Below are positions 43,771 through 53,414 of a DNA stretch of 64,000 bases, in pieces (within the stretch, counting starts at the first letter, position 1; each line of letters begins with the position of its first letter). The notes below the pieces were generated by a model, which ran no database searches, was not told the DNA's origin, and saw only the letters and a program-made list of their open reading frames with translations. A program made the translations under genes and the position numbers. The stretch spans positions 1,736,001-1,800,000 of the forward strand of contig NZ_CP112866.1 in NCBI RefSeq assembly GCF_026410085.1, given 5' to 3'. The stretch is from Pseudomonas quebecensis. Its GTDB lineage: Bacteria; Pseudomonadota; Gammaproteobacteria; Pseudomonadales; Pseudomonadaceae.

Positions 43771-44403
43771 ATGTCTCAGCCTGCGATCAAACTCTATGGT
43801 TTCCCGTTGTCCGGTCATTCCCATCGCGTGGAGTTGATGCTGTCGTTGTTGGGGCTGCCCAGTGAATTCATTCTGGTGGACCTCAAGCAAGGCGCTCATA
43901 AAACCGAGGAGTTCCTTGCCAATATCAACAGTTTCGGCCAGGTGCCGGCGATCGATGATGGCGGCACCGTGCTTGCCGACTCCAATGCAATTCTGGTGTA
44001 CCTGGCACGCCAATACGGCAACGGCCAATGGCTGCCGAGCGACCCGGTCGGCCAGGCGCGGGTTCAGCGCTGGCTGTCGGCGGCCGCCGGACCGCTGCAC
44101 GCCGGACCTGCCACCGCGCGCTTGGCGGTGGTGTTTGGCGCCGATGTGGATGCGCCGTTGGCCATCAGCCGTGCCCACGCCTTGCTGCACCTGCTGGAGC
44201 AGCAACTAAGCCAGACGCCGTTTTTGGTCGGTGAGCAACCGAGCATCGCCGACGTCGCTTTTTACAGCTACGTGGCCCACGCGCCGGAAGGCAATGTGTC
44301 GCTGGCCGACTACCCTCAGGTACGCACCTGGCTCGGGCGCATTGAAGCCTTGCCGGGTTTTGTGGGCATGCCCCGCACGGCCGCCGGGCTGCAATCCAGT
44401 TAA
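43771..44403 (+). CDS. Glutathione S-transferase-family protein
   Basis: 210 residues from MSQPAIKLYGFPLSGHSHRV. Thioredoxin-like N-domain (about 4-78, cis-Pro loop QVPAID and acidic ADSNAILVYLAR) and all-helical C-domain with the SIADVAFYSYVAHA N-capping box. The putative catalytic serine is in PLSGHS. It conjugates glutathione to electrophiles or reduces mixed disulfides. LysR gene begins 9 bases later in the same direction. Confidence 0.92.
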   Translation: MSQPAIKLYGFPLSGHSHRVELMLSLLGLPSEFILVDLKQGAHKTEEFLANINSFGQVPAIDDGGTVLADSNAILVYLARQYGNGQWLPSDPVGQARVQRWLSAAAGPLHAGPATARLAVVFGADVDAPLAISRAHALLHLLEQQLSQTPFLVGEQPSIADVAFYSYVAHAPEGNVSLADYPQVRTWLGRIEALPGFVGMPRTAAGLQSS

Positions 44404-44412
44404 GGAGCACCG

Positions 44413-45333
44413 ATGGACCGATTTCACGAGATGCAGGTGTTTCTGGCGGTCGCCGAGGAGCAGGGCTTTGCCGCTGCGGCGCGGCGTTTGAACACGTCGC
44501 CGCCGAGCGTGACCCGCGCCATCGCCGCCATGGAGCAACGCCTCGGCACGCAGTTGCTGGTGCGTACCACCCGCAGCCTGCACCTGACTGAAGCCGGCCA
44601 GCGTTATCTGGAAGATTGCCGGCGCATCCTCGCCGAGCTGGACGAGGCCGAGGAAGCGGCGGCGGGCAGTTATGCCAACCCCTGGGGCCACCTCACGCTG
44701 ACCGCCCCGGTGCTGTTCGGCGAGCTGTATGTGGCACCGCTGCTGGGTGAATATCTCGACCGCTTCCCCCAGGTGACGATCAACGCGCTGCTGGTCGACC
44801 GTGTGGTGAACATGGCCGATGAAGGCGTCGATGTGGCCGTGCGTATCGGCCACCTGCATGAGCCGGGGCAACAGGCGATCAAGGTTGGCGAGGTGCGCCG
44901 CGTGGTATGCGCCGCGCCGGGGTATCTGGATCAGCATGGCCGGCCCGACCATCCCGCGCAGTTGCGCGAGGCGACGATCGCCACCTCATCCGCCAGCCAG
45001 GTGGTCAGTGAATGGCAATTCGTCGACAACGGCCGGCCGCTGGCGGTGTCGATCACGCCGCGGCTGGTGGTTTCGGCGAATAACGCGGCGATCAACCTGG
45101 CGCGCCTGGGCTGGGGGATGACGCGAGTGTTGTCCTACCAGGTCGCGGCGGCGGTGGCGGCCGGCGAACTGGAGATTGTCCTCGAGGCCTTCGAGCCGCC
45201 GCCACTGCCGATCCAAGTGGTGTTCCACAACCGTAGGCGCGTGCCCGCCAGGATCAACAGTTTTGTCGACTTTCTCAGCCAGCGCCTGAGCCAGGATGCT
45301 GCGTTGAACCCGCCCCACGGGCGTCGTCATTGA
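44413..45333 (+). CDS. LysR-family regulator (first of an overlapping pair)
   Basis: 306 residues. The N-terminal helix-turn-helix (about 1-60) reads FAAAARRLNTSPPSVTRAIA. The C-terminal effector domain is of the CrgA/DmlR-like type (WGHLTLTAPVLFGELYVAPL). It is 9 bases after the GST gene and may control it. It ends TGATG into the next LysR. Confidence 0.95.
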   Translation: MDRFHEMQVFLAVAEEQGFAAAARRLNTSPPSVTRAIAAMEQRLGTQLLVRTTRSLHLTEAGQRYLEDCRRILAELDEAEEAAAGSYANPWGHLTLTAPVLFGELYVAPLLGEYLDRFPQVTINALLVDRVVNMADEGVDVAVRIGHLHEPGQQAIKVGEVRRVVCAAPGYLDQHGRPDHPAQLREATIATSSASQVVSEWQFVDNGRPLAVSITPRLVVSANNAAINLARLGWGMTRVLSYQVAAAVAAGELEIVLEAFEPPPLPIQVVFHNRRRVPARINSFVDFLSQRLSQDAALNPPHGRRH

Positions 45334-46199
45334 TGGAGCGCTATCGCGATATGCAACTGTTCGTCGCGCTGGCCGGGCAACCGAGCCTGGCATCGGCGGC
45401 GCGCGCCCTTGGGGTCTCCGGCCCGACGCTGGTGCGCGCGATGGCCCGCCTGGAGGCGCGCCTGGGTGTCGCCCTGTTGCTACGCAGTACGCAGGGCGTC
45501 CGCCTGACCAACGCCGGTGACGCCTACCTGGCCGACTGTGTGCGGCTGCTGGCCGCCGTCGACGCCGCCGAAGCATCGGCCAAGGGCTTGCAGATACAAG
45601 TCCAGGGCACCCTGCGGGTGTGCATGCCGCTGTTGTTCAGTCGTTATGCGATGGCGCCGGTGTTGGCCGGCTATTTGGTGCGCTACCCCGATGTGCGTCT
45701 GCTGGCGCGGTATCAGGACGCCCACCCTAACCTGCATGAAGAGGGCGTGGATGTGGCGATCCTGGTGGGCGAGTTGCCCAACTCGTCGCTGATCGCGCGG
45801 CCGCTCGGGCAGGTGCGGCCTATCCTCTGCGCCAGCCCCGATTACCTGGCGGTCCATGGCGAACCCCGGCACCCGGATGAACTCAAGCAGCATCGCCTGA
45901 TCGCCAGTGCGGACCCACAGGACCCCTTCAGGGCGCGCGCACGCCTGACGTGCTCCACGGTGCAAGGCGCGATCAACGCCGCCGTGCAGGGCGCGGGGCT
46001 GCTGCAGTGCCTCAGTTACCCGGTGCATGAGCATGTGCTCAGCGGGGCCCTGCGCCAGGTGCTGCGGGACTTCGAAGGACCACCGCTGCCGGTGCAGGTG
46101 GTGTACCGCGAGGGCCGGCATGCGCCGATGCGCGTGCGCAGTTTTGTCGAGCACTGTGTGAGCGCGTTGCGCGGGCATCCGGCATTTCAGTTGGCGTAA
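45333..46199 (+). CDS. LysR-family regulator (second of an overlapping pair)
   Basis: 288 residues from the ATG at 45333, overlapping the previous stop by one base. Helix-turn-helix LASAARALGVSGPTLVRAMA (about 17-40). The ligand domain is similar in plan to the first LysR (GTLRVCMPLLFSRYAMAPVL), so the two are probably tandem paralogues. An inverse or nested control of the neighbouring GST or the split-barrel gene is possible. Confidence 0.94.
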   Translation: MERYRDMQLFVALAGQPSLASAARALGVSGPTLVRAMARLEARLGVALLLRSTQGVRLTNAGDAYLADCVRLLAAVDAAEASAKGLQIQVQGTLRVCMPLLFSRYAMAPVLAGYLVRYPDVRLLARYQDAHPNLHEEGVDVAILVGELPNSSLIARPLGQVRPILCASPDYLAVHGEPRHPDELKQHRLIASADPQDPFRARARLTCSTVQGAINAAVQGAGLLQCLSYPVHEHVLSGALRQVLRDFEGPPLPVQVVYREGRHAPMRVRSFVEHCVSALRGHPAFQLA

Positions 46200-46277
46200 C
46201 AGTGGATTGCCGCAGGTGGTGATTCCCTCGTTGCGTGTCCGGGCGCAGCATTCACCTATTCCTGCTGGAGGTGACCC

Positions 46278-47204
46278 ATGAACACTCTCGAACAATCCCC
46301 TTGGCACGCCGGCGAACGGCAGATGCAGCAGAGCGCCGGCGTCGCCGAGCGCATGGCGGTGATCGGGCCCAAGGTCATTCGCGACCACTTGCCCGAGCAG
46401 CATCGGGATTTCTACCCGCTGCTGCCATACCTCGTGCTCGGCGTGGTCGATGGGCAAGGCACGCCTTGGGCAACGCTCGTGGAGGGTGCGCCAGGCTTCG
46501 TACACTCGCCCGACCCGCAGCGCCTGCAGATCGACAGCCTGCCGGCGGCCACCGACCCTGCCCGCGCGGGGTTGCACCAGGGTGCCTCGGTCGGCGTGCT
46601 CGGCATCGACCTCAATACCCGTCGCCGCAACCGCATGAACGGGCGCCTCGACGCCCTTGACCCTGACGGATTTTCGGTCGATGTGGTGCACACCTTCGGC
46701 AATTGCCCCAAGTACATCCAACTGCGCCCTGTCGAAGGCGTCGCGCGCAAACCCGGCAACGCGGTTGAGCGCAGCGATCACCTGGACGCCGCCGCGCAGC
46801 ACCTGATTCGCAGCGCCGACACCTTCTTCGTCGCCACCTACGTGGACACCGACGGCGAGCGCGCGGTGGACGTTTCCCACCGGGGCGGCAACACCGGTTT
46901 CGTGCGCGTCGAGGGCAACGTGCTGACCATTCCCGATTACGCCGGCAACCTGTTCTTCAACACCCTGGGCAACCTGGCGGCCAACCCGCTGGCAGGACTG
47001 TTGTTTATCGATTTCGACACCGGGGATGTGCTGCAGCTTGCCGGACGCACCGCGCTGATCCTCGACGGCCCGCAGGTGGCGCTGTTTGAGGGAGCCCAGC
47101 GCGTGTGGACGGTGACGGTGGAACACGTCGCACGTCGCCCTGCCGCGCTGGCATTACGCTGGCGGTTTGCGGAATTTTCGCCGTTCAGTCTGGCGATGGG
47201 ATGA
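46278..47204 (+). CDS. FMN-type split-barrel (pyridoxamine 5'-phosphate oxidase-like) protein
   Basis: 308 residues; GGAGGTGACC lies just before the ATG. The second half (ADTFFVATYVDTDGERAVDV, HRGGNTGFVRVEGNVLTIPD with YAGNLFFNTLGNL) is the split-barrel flavin-binding core, with an N-terminal extension of about 150 residues. These proteins bind FMN or F420-like cofactors; substrate unknown. Confidence 0.87.
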   Translation: MNTLEQSPWHAGERQMQQSAGVAERMAVIGPKVIRDHLPEQHRDFYPLLPYLVLGVVDGQGTPWATLVEGAPGFVHSPDPQRLQIDSLPAATDPARAGLHQGASVGVLGIDLNTRRRNRMNGRLDALDPDGFSVDVVHTFGNCPKYIQLRPVEGVARKPGNAVERSDHLDAAAQHLIRSADTFFVATYVDTDGERAVDVSHRGGNTGFVRVEGNVLTIPDYAGNLFFNTLGNLAANPLAGLLFIDFDTGDVLQLAGRTALILDGPQVALFEGAQRVWTVTVEHVARRPAALALRWRFAEFSPFSLAMG

Positions 47205-47232
47205 CCGCTCTTGCGGCAAGCCGCGCCACGCC

Positions 47233-48063
47233 TTACCCCGTACCGTATCCAGACTCACCGGTGCCGATCATCCACTTGGCCAGACCATGCCGGCCACTCA
47301 CGCCCAGTTTGGCGGCGGCGCGTTTGAGGTAGGTTTCGATCGAGCTGTTTTTCACGCTGAGTTTTTCCGCCAGCTGCGGCACGGTGCCGCCCGTTAACAA
47401 ACCCAGGCATACCTCTTGCTCGCGCGCCGACAGGCTGATGTCGTCCAGGGACAGGCGCTGGTAGAACGCCTGCTGCAGGTGCGAGGGCTGCGACAGCGCG
47501 AGGCCCGGTTCGGGCGGGGGGCACGGTGCCTGGCGCAGCAGGTGGGCGTGGTGTTCGAGCAACGGCAGCAAGGTCTCGGACAGGCGCTTGAGAAACGACA
47601 ACTGGCTCAAGGAAAACCCACGTTCGGTGCACGGGCGGGAGAACGATATCACCCAGCGCCTGTCGCCCTGGCGTGACACCAGGTGGCACTGGTGCAGGTT
47701 GTCCCAGGGTTGCGGGCTGTTGAGCCTGGCGTTCATTTGAATCAGCAGCGGGTCCTGCATGTCGAGCATGGCTCGCCACAGCGGGTGGTCTGGGCCCGAA
47801 GGCAAGCGTAAGGGGCGTGCGGGATGCTGGCCGGCGCTGCCCAGCCGCTTGATATCGATGACGCGTTCGTGCGGTTCATCCAGGGTGCATTCACTGAGAT
47901 CGACGCAGTGGATCGGCACCCATTTGTTCACCAGATGCAGCAGGTGCTCGGCGAACCGGGCGTGCCCGCTATGGGCAATGACCTCGCCCAGTTCTGCGTA
48001 AAACGGCGCGTTCTCAGGTTGGCTGGTCGGGGGCGCGGCCCGCTGTGTGTCGAGATCGGGCAC
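47233..48063 (-). CDS. LuxR-type regulator
   Basis: 276 residues from the GTG at 48063; an ATG at 48207 gives 324 residues but has no ribosome-binding site and its extra 48 codons look like promoter DNA. The C-terminal helix-turn-helix (LSAREQEVCLGLLTGGTVPQ, AEKLSVKNSSIETYLKRAAA) is of the GerE/LuxR family. The N-terminal 200 residues are not a recognisable autoinducer or receiver domain. Targets unknown. Confidence 0.78.
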   Translation of the reverse strand: MPDLDTQRAAPPTSQPENAPFYAELGEVIAHSGHARFAEHLLHLVNKWVPIHCVDLSECTLDEPHERVIDIKRLGSAGQHPARPLRLPSGPDHPLWRAMLDMQDPLLIQMNARLNSPQPWDNLHQCHLVSRQGDRRWVISFSRPCTERGFSLSQLSFLKRLSETLLPLLEHHAHLLRQAPCPPPEPGLALSQPSHLQQAFYQRLSLDDISLSAREQEVCLGLLTGGTVPQLAEKLSVKNSSIETYLKRAAAKLGVSGRHGLAKWMIGTGESGYGTG

Positions 48064-48139
48064 CGTTAATGGCCACCCTGAGGCCTTGCCGCCGCTCTGC
48101 GCTGTAGAGAGCGAGGTAGACGTTGGAGATTTGGTTGAC

Positions 48140-48200
48140 CCATAAAAACCTGATCCTACGTATCCAGCTGAAAGGAGGTACACAACGTGCCATAAAAACC
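48140..48200. promoter_or_regulatory. Two direct repeats CCATAAAAACC upstream of the LuxR gene
   Basis: Exact 11-mers at 48140-48150 and 48190-48200, 50 bases centre to centre, close to five helical turns. They lie just upstream of the LuxR start chosen here, where an activator or autoregulator might bind. The rest of the gap 48201-48452 shows no gene. Confidence 0.4.
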
Positions 48201-48452
48201 ACGTCATTAATTGGACGTTTCTGACGGTCCTTTCCGGACAGGAATCAGCGGACGAGTCTGGATGTATTGATTAACTGTTTGAAAATAATAGATAAATGTT
48301 CAGATCACTGCGCACGTTGTGCACGTGGTGCGATTTATCGAGTAGGCAATTTCCTACAGGAATTTAATCGTTTCAGCCGTCAGGCTTCATGGATACCCGA
48401 TCCATCCGTTTGGATGTTGCGGCCGGGAGGGGGAGGGCGCGAGCTGCTCAAC

Positions 48453-49973
48453 TCAGGGCAAACGAGGAATGAACGCCCGGCTGCCGTCCTGGCGTACATG
48501 AAACAGCCGTTCGCCATTGTCCGGTTGTGTGGTGACCACCTGATGGTCCACGGCGAGGTAAGCCAAGGGCGTCGGGTCGTCCTTGGAGAAGGCGGTGACA
48601 ATAATCGTGCGCTGCGGGTCGAAGTGCCGGCCGCTGGTGGTATCCAGCCAGGCCATGAACGCGGCGCTGTCACCCAGGCGCGGGAAGTCCTGGGCTTGGC
48701 TCACGTAGTAAAACGGTCTGCCAGGGTTTTGCAGGTACAGGGGCGCCTTGTTGTCGGCTTCCACCAGGACCATCTGCCATTGATCCCACGGCGCGGTTCT
48801 CACCGCCTCGGTCCGTACATCCTCGGCAAAGCGCGTAACGCCGCCACGGCCGTTGCTCCAGGGATAGGCCACACCGAGCACACCGAGCATGACCACGGCG
48901 GCGATGGCGAAACCCTTCTGCCAGCGAGGACCGCTGGCGGGCCGGGTCGCCAGCCGTTCGCTCAGCCACCAGGCGGCCAGCAACTGGGCGAACGGCACCA
49001 GCGGCAGTACGTAGTAACTGCGTCGGCTGCCGCTGGCGGTAAAGAACACAAACAGCAGGCCCAAGGCCCACACCAACCAGCGCACGTTGGGCGGGGTCCG
49101 GCGCCAGTGCCGCAGCGCCAGCCACAGGCCGAGCAGCCAGCACGGTGCCCAGGGCAGGGTGTAGGCAGGGAGGTAGATCAGGTAGGTGTAGATCGGCTCC
49201 ATATGGTCGAACGGGGCGAAAAAGCGCACCACGTTTTCCCGGAACACCAGCGCCAGGCCGCTCTCGCCGTAAGTCGGTGCGCCGTAGAGGCGGGATAGCA
49301 CGAACGGCACGGCGTACACCACGGCGCCGAGCAGCAGAGCCAGGAACAGGCGCGGGCTGAGGTGGCGCTTGTAACGCTGTTCGCGGAGCAGATGCGGCAG
49401 CAAAACCAGGCCCGGCAGCACCACGCCGATCAGGCCTTTGAACAGCGAAGTTGCCGCCAGCAGCAGGCAGAACACCGTGTAACGCCCAAACCGCGTGTCC
49501 TCCGGCCCGCGCCAGTACCACCACACTGCGGCCAATACGCCGCACAGGGTCAGCACATCGGCGGTGGCTACGCGGGCCCAGAACAGAAAGTAAAACGTGG
49601 TGGCAAGCATCCACCCGGCGATCAGGCCGGTGCCTTTACGGAACAGGCGCTCGCCGAGCAGGTAGATCAGCCACACGCTCAGCCATGCGGCGATGACCGA
49701 TGGCAGGCGCAGCGACCACGGGCCCAGGCCGCCCGTCAGATGCGCCATGCCGGTGATCAGCCAATACGAAGGCAGGGGTTTGTCGTAGTAGGGCGCACCC
49801 TTGAGGTAGGGGTCGAAGTAATCGCCGCTCTGCAGCATCTGCAGCGCAATGTTGGCCCAGCGGGTTTCCGGGCCCCAGAGGTCACGCGCGCCGAGCCCGC
49901 ATAGCAGCAACAGGGCCGAAACGCAGAGCAATAGGCACAGGGCGCCGCGGTCGGTCCTGAAAAAGCGCGGCAT
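48453..49973 (-). CDS. ArnT-like glycosyltransferase paralogue
   Basis: 506 residues with many membrane helices. The first periplasmic loop (LWGPETRWANIALQMLQSGD) carries acidic catalytic-type residues as in GT-C enzymes, and the GAPYYDKPLPSYWLI and RLPSVIAAW stretches match the PMT/ArnT superfamily. It begins in an ATGA overlap with the arnT stop, so it is a second lipid-linked-sugar transferase in the same operon. Whether it uses aminoarabinose or another sugar is unknown. Confidence 0.88.
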   Translation of the reverse strand: MPRFFRTDRGALCLLLCVSALLLLCGLGARDLWGPETRWANIALQMLQSGDYFDPYLKGAPYYDKPLPSYWLITGMAHLTGGLGPWSLRLPSVIAAWLSVWLIYLLGERLFRKGTGLIAGWMLATTFYFLFWARVATADVLTLCGVLAAVWWYWRGPEDTRFGRYTVFCLLLAATSLFKGLIGVVLPGLVLLPHLLREQRYKRHLSPRLFLALLLGAVVYAVPFVLSRLYGAPTYGESGLALVFRENVVRFFAPFDHMEPIYTYLIYLPAYTLPWAPCWLLGLWLALRHWRRTPPNVRWLVWALGLLFVFFTASGSRRSYYVLPLVPFAQLLAAWWLSERLATRPASGPRWQKGFAIAAVVMLGVLGVAYPWSNGRGGVTRFAEDVRTEAVRTAPWDQWQMVLVEADNKAPLYLQNPGRPFYYVSQAQDFPRLGDSAAFMAWLDTTSGRHFDPQRTIIVTAFSKDDPTPLAYLAVDHQVVTTQPDNGERLFHVRQDGSRAFIPRLP

Positions 49974-51628
49974 CAGGGCACCTGCGGATACAGGGTCAGT
50001 TCCAGATAGCCCTTGTTATAGCGCTTACCCCCAGGCGGCAGCTGGCCCGCCTCGGCCATTTCGCTGGTGCTGCCGACCCGCAGCAGTACGCCGACCGGGC
50101 CGTGGCGGCGAGCCTGCGTGAGCCAGTCCTGAACCTGCGCCAGGTTCACTTTTCGTTGCGTTGCATCGGGGTATTGCAGGCCATAGCGCAGTTCACCCTC
50201 GGTGTTGTACAGCGTCACTTGCGTGCGTTGCAGGCGCCAGGCCAGGGCGCTGGCGCTCTCCAGTTGGTTGCTCAGCAGGGCGTTGGTTTGCTGCAGTTCG
50301 TCCAGGTGTTCCAGCACGAACTGATCGGGCATTTCGTTATCGGTGATCAGCGCCGGCATACCGGCCGGCAGCAGCACCACCAGCAGGCCGATGCCCAGTG
50401 TCGGCATGGCCCACAGGGCGAGCGGGCGGAAGGCCTGCAGCAGGTTGGTCAGAATCCACCCCAGCAGCACGATGAAGGTCAGCGACAGGCTGAACATCTC
50501 GGCATGACTGTTGCCATAAAGCGGTCGCGCAATTTGCAGGTAGATCAGACCGATCATTGCGGCCATGCCGATGACGAAGTTGAGCAGGCCGTTGAGGCCG
50601 ATCGCGCGACCTTTGCCTTGGTTCACCAGATCGACCAGCGTGTGGCCCATGAGCAAAGCCAGGGGCAACAGGCAGGGCATGATATAGGTCGGCAGCTTGC
50701 CGTTGCTCAGGCTGAATAAGCCCAGCGGCAACAGCAGCCATAGAGCCAGGAAGCGCACCGGTGCCTGGGTTCTTGCCTGCCAGGCCTTACGCAGGGTATT
50801 GGGCAGCAGCCCGGCCCAAGGCAGGCACGCTACCACCATGATGGGCAGGAAGAACCACCACGGGCGTACGTGCTGCGCGTCGTCGGCGCTGAACCGGCGG
50901 ATATGCTCGTTCCAGAAAAAGAAGCGCCAGAAGTCCGGTTCCTGCCGATGAATCGCCCACACCCACGGCAAGCACACCAGCACGGCCACCAGCACCGCCA
51001 GCGGCCCATAGCGCAGCAATTCCCCCAGGCGCCGTTGCCAGAGCATGTAGGGGACGGCGATCAGTACCGGCAACGCCCAGGCCAGAAACCCTTTAGTCAT
51101 GAAACCCATGGCGCAGGCGAACCCCACAGTGGCCCAGGCGCTCATCCGGCGAGACAGGGTTTGACTGTCCAGCGCAAACCACAGCGCGACCAGGCTGAGG
51201 TTGACCCACAGGGTGAAGAGCGGATCAAGATTGGCATACCCGGCCTGGCCGGCCACCAGGCCAAAGCTCAGGTAGAGCAGGGCGCAGGCGAAGCTTTTGC
51301 GAGGGTCGTTCCACAAGCGGCGGGCGATCAGGTAGCCCAGCAGCACACTCAAGCCGCTGGCGAGCGCCGATGCAATGCGCACACCGAACAGGTTCTGGCC
51401 GAACAACGCCTGGCCCAGGGCGATCAGCCAATAGCCGCCGGCAGGTTTTTCGAAATAGCGGATGCCCATGAAATGCGGTGCGATCCAGTTGCCGCTGAGC
51501 AGCATTTCCTGGCTGACTTGGGCGTAACGTGTTTCATCCGGCGTCCATAGACCGTGCAGGCCCAGGGGTAATAAATAAAAAGCGGCGAACGCGGCTAATA
51601 GCACATGCAGGGGGTTTATGCGGGTCAT
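49973..51628 (-). CDS. arnT: Lipid A aminoarabinose transferase ArnT
   Basis: 551 residues from [20 protein letters not shown], close to the 550 of E. coli ArnT. It moves 4-amino-4-deoxy-L-arabinose from undecaprenyl phosphate to lipid A on the periplasmic face, giving polymyxin resistance. The first periplasmic loop [20 protein letters not shown] has the conserved acidic residues; [11 protein letters not shown] follows. About 12 membrane helices. The other arn genes are not here, so this is an unlinked arnT. Confidence 0.93.
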   Translation of the reverse strand: MTRINPLHVLLAAFAAFYLLPLGLHGLWTPDETRYAQVSQEMLLSGNWIAPHFMGIRYFEKPAGGYWLIALGQALFGQNLFGVRIASALASGLSVLLGYLIARRLWNDPRKSFACALLYLSFGLVAGQAGYANLDPLFTLWVNLSLVALWFALDSQTLSRRMSAWATVGFACAMGFMTKGFLAWALPVLIAVPYMLWQRRLGELLRYGPLAVLVAVLVCLPWVWAIHRQEPDFWRFFFWNEHIRRFSADDAQHVRPWWFFLPIMVVACLPWAGLLPNTLRKAWQARTQAPVRFLALWLLLPLGLFSLSNGKLPTYIMPCLLPLALLMGHTLVDLVNQGKGRAIGLNGLLNFVIGMAAMIGLIYLQIARPLYGNSHAEMFSLSLTFIVLLGWILTNLLQAFRPLALWAMPTLGIGLLVVLLPAGMPALITDNEMPDQFVLEHLDELQQTNALLSNQLESASALAWRLQRTQVTLYNTEGELRYGLQYPDATQRKVNLAQVQDWLTQARRHGPVGVLLRVGSTSEMAEAGQLPPGGKRYNKGYLELTLYPQVP

Positions 51629-51745
51629 GACAATGTCGGTTTTAAGTAATGAAGTAACAGCGGCGGAATTCACGGGGCTCACTAAGCAGCGGGAAATAGT
51701 CATGACGTCCTTAAATTAAAGGCGTAATTGAACATGCCAGAACTG

Positions 51746-51766
51746 GGCTGTCTTTTTGCTGAACAT
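51746..51766 (-). promoter_or_regulatory. Shared promoter element, copy upstream of arnT
   Basis: The 21 bases here differ at one position from 52551-52571. They sit about 118 bases upstream of the arnT start on the minus strand. AGTTGCC follows at a similar spacing in both copies (14 and 12 bases on the plus strand). A common regulator is likely. Confidence 0.5.
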
Positions 51767-51793
51767 AAACTGCAGTAATGAGTTGCCTGCCAC

Positions 51794-52465
51794 TTAAAGT
51801 TGCTTGAGTGCCATCGGCCAGTCGGGGTTATTCACGATGCCCAGAGGCTTGAATTGACCATTGGGCAAAACTTGCACGAACAGCGCGCTGCCATATTCAG
51901 GGAACTTGGCATGGGGGTAGCCCAGGCGGGCTTCGAAGTCGGCGATGCAGCCGCTGTGAGTGACGAATACCAGGTTGCGTCCGGACTGTTTGTGGCTGAG
52001 CAATTCCTCACCCATCGCCGTGCCGCAGACGGCTTGCTGGCTGGCGGTGACCTCGGTCTGGCCGAACATGAAACGGGACGTCTGGGCCGTGCGAATGGCC
52101 GGGCTGGCGAGCACGTCGCTGCCTTCCATGCCCAATGATTTAAAGGCTTTGCCGAGCTGTTCGGCGCGTTGGCTGCCTGCGATCGTCAGGCCTTCGACAG
52201 GGCCCAGGCATGGGTTGCTCGAGCGGTCGCAGCGCTCTTCGTGGCGTACCAGCACAATCAGGTCGCCGTCGCGCCAGAGCGGCAATACCGATGAACTCAG
52301 CAAGCGATTACCGACGCCCAGGTCCCGTGGCGACAATGGCCAGAACATGAAGGCGGCCACAAGTAAGGCAACGACGACGATGCCCAGCCAGAGGGCTGAC
52401 AAACGCTTGATGAAGTGTCTGCGCGTGCGCGGTTCGGTCAGGATAAGGTCAACCACTTCATTCAC
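51794..52465 (-). CDS. Ais-like membrane-anchored histidine phosphatase
   Basis: 223 residues. One N-terminal membrane helix (about 22-43) anchors a periplasmic histidine-phosphatase domain. The phosphate pocket is R74-H75 (VLVRHEERCD), R125 (SPAIRTAQT) and H170 (FVTHSGC). The motif and context match Ais/PmrG, which dephosphorylates LPS core heptose(II). It lies upstream of arnT on the same strand, fitting coordinated LPS modification. Confidence 0.88.
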   Translation of the reverse strand: MNEVVDLILTEPRTRRHFIKRLSALWLGIVVVALLVAAFMFWPLSPRDLGVGNRLLSSSVLPLWRDGDLIVLVRHEERCDRSSNPCLGPVEGLTIAGSQRAEQLGKAFKSLGMEGSDVLASPAIRTAQTSRFMFGQTEVTASQQAVCGTAMGEELLSHKQSGRNLVFVTHSGCIADFEARLGYPHAKFPEYGSALFVQVLPNGQFKPLGIVNNPDWPMALKQL

Positions 52466-52550
52466 CTTGGGCGCTGTCGGCAGCGTTTTATTTGATCAGG
52501 TGCTACGGGTCGGCGAATGCCTGCCGGGGAGCCAGAAGCTGTCACAGGGC

Positions 52551-52571
52551 GGCTGTCTTTTCGCTGAACAT
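52551..52571 (-). promoter_or_regulatory. Shared promoter element, copy upstream of the Ais-like gene
   Basis: 20 of 21 bases match 51746-51766. Lies about 86 bases upstream of the Ais-like start in the 279-base divergent gap with the ABC transporter genes. Confidence 0.5.
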
Positions 52572-52744
52572 GCGGCGGTTAAAAGTTGCCAGACGTGGCA
52601 ACTAATAAGTGGCCGACGGGTGACGCTTGGCCGGCACTTTAAAGAGCCGTGAGTGGGCGAGCGGTGAAATCCATGTGAAAAATTTGCGTGGTCTCGACCT
52701 GCAGCCGTTATTCTCGATTGCCCAGCCATTACACGAGCGTTTCC

Positions 52745-53413
<669 letters not shown>

Positions 53414-53414
53414 C

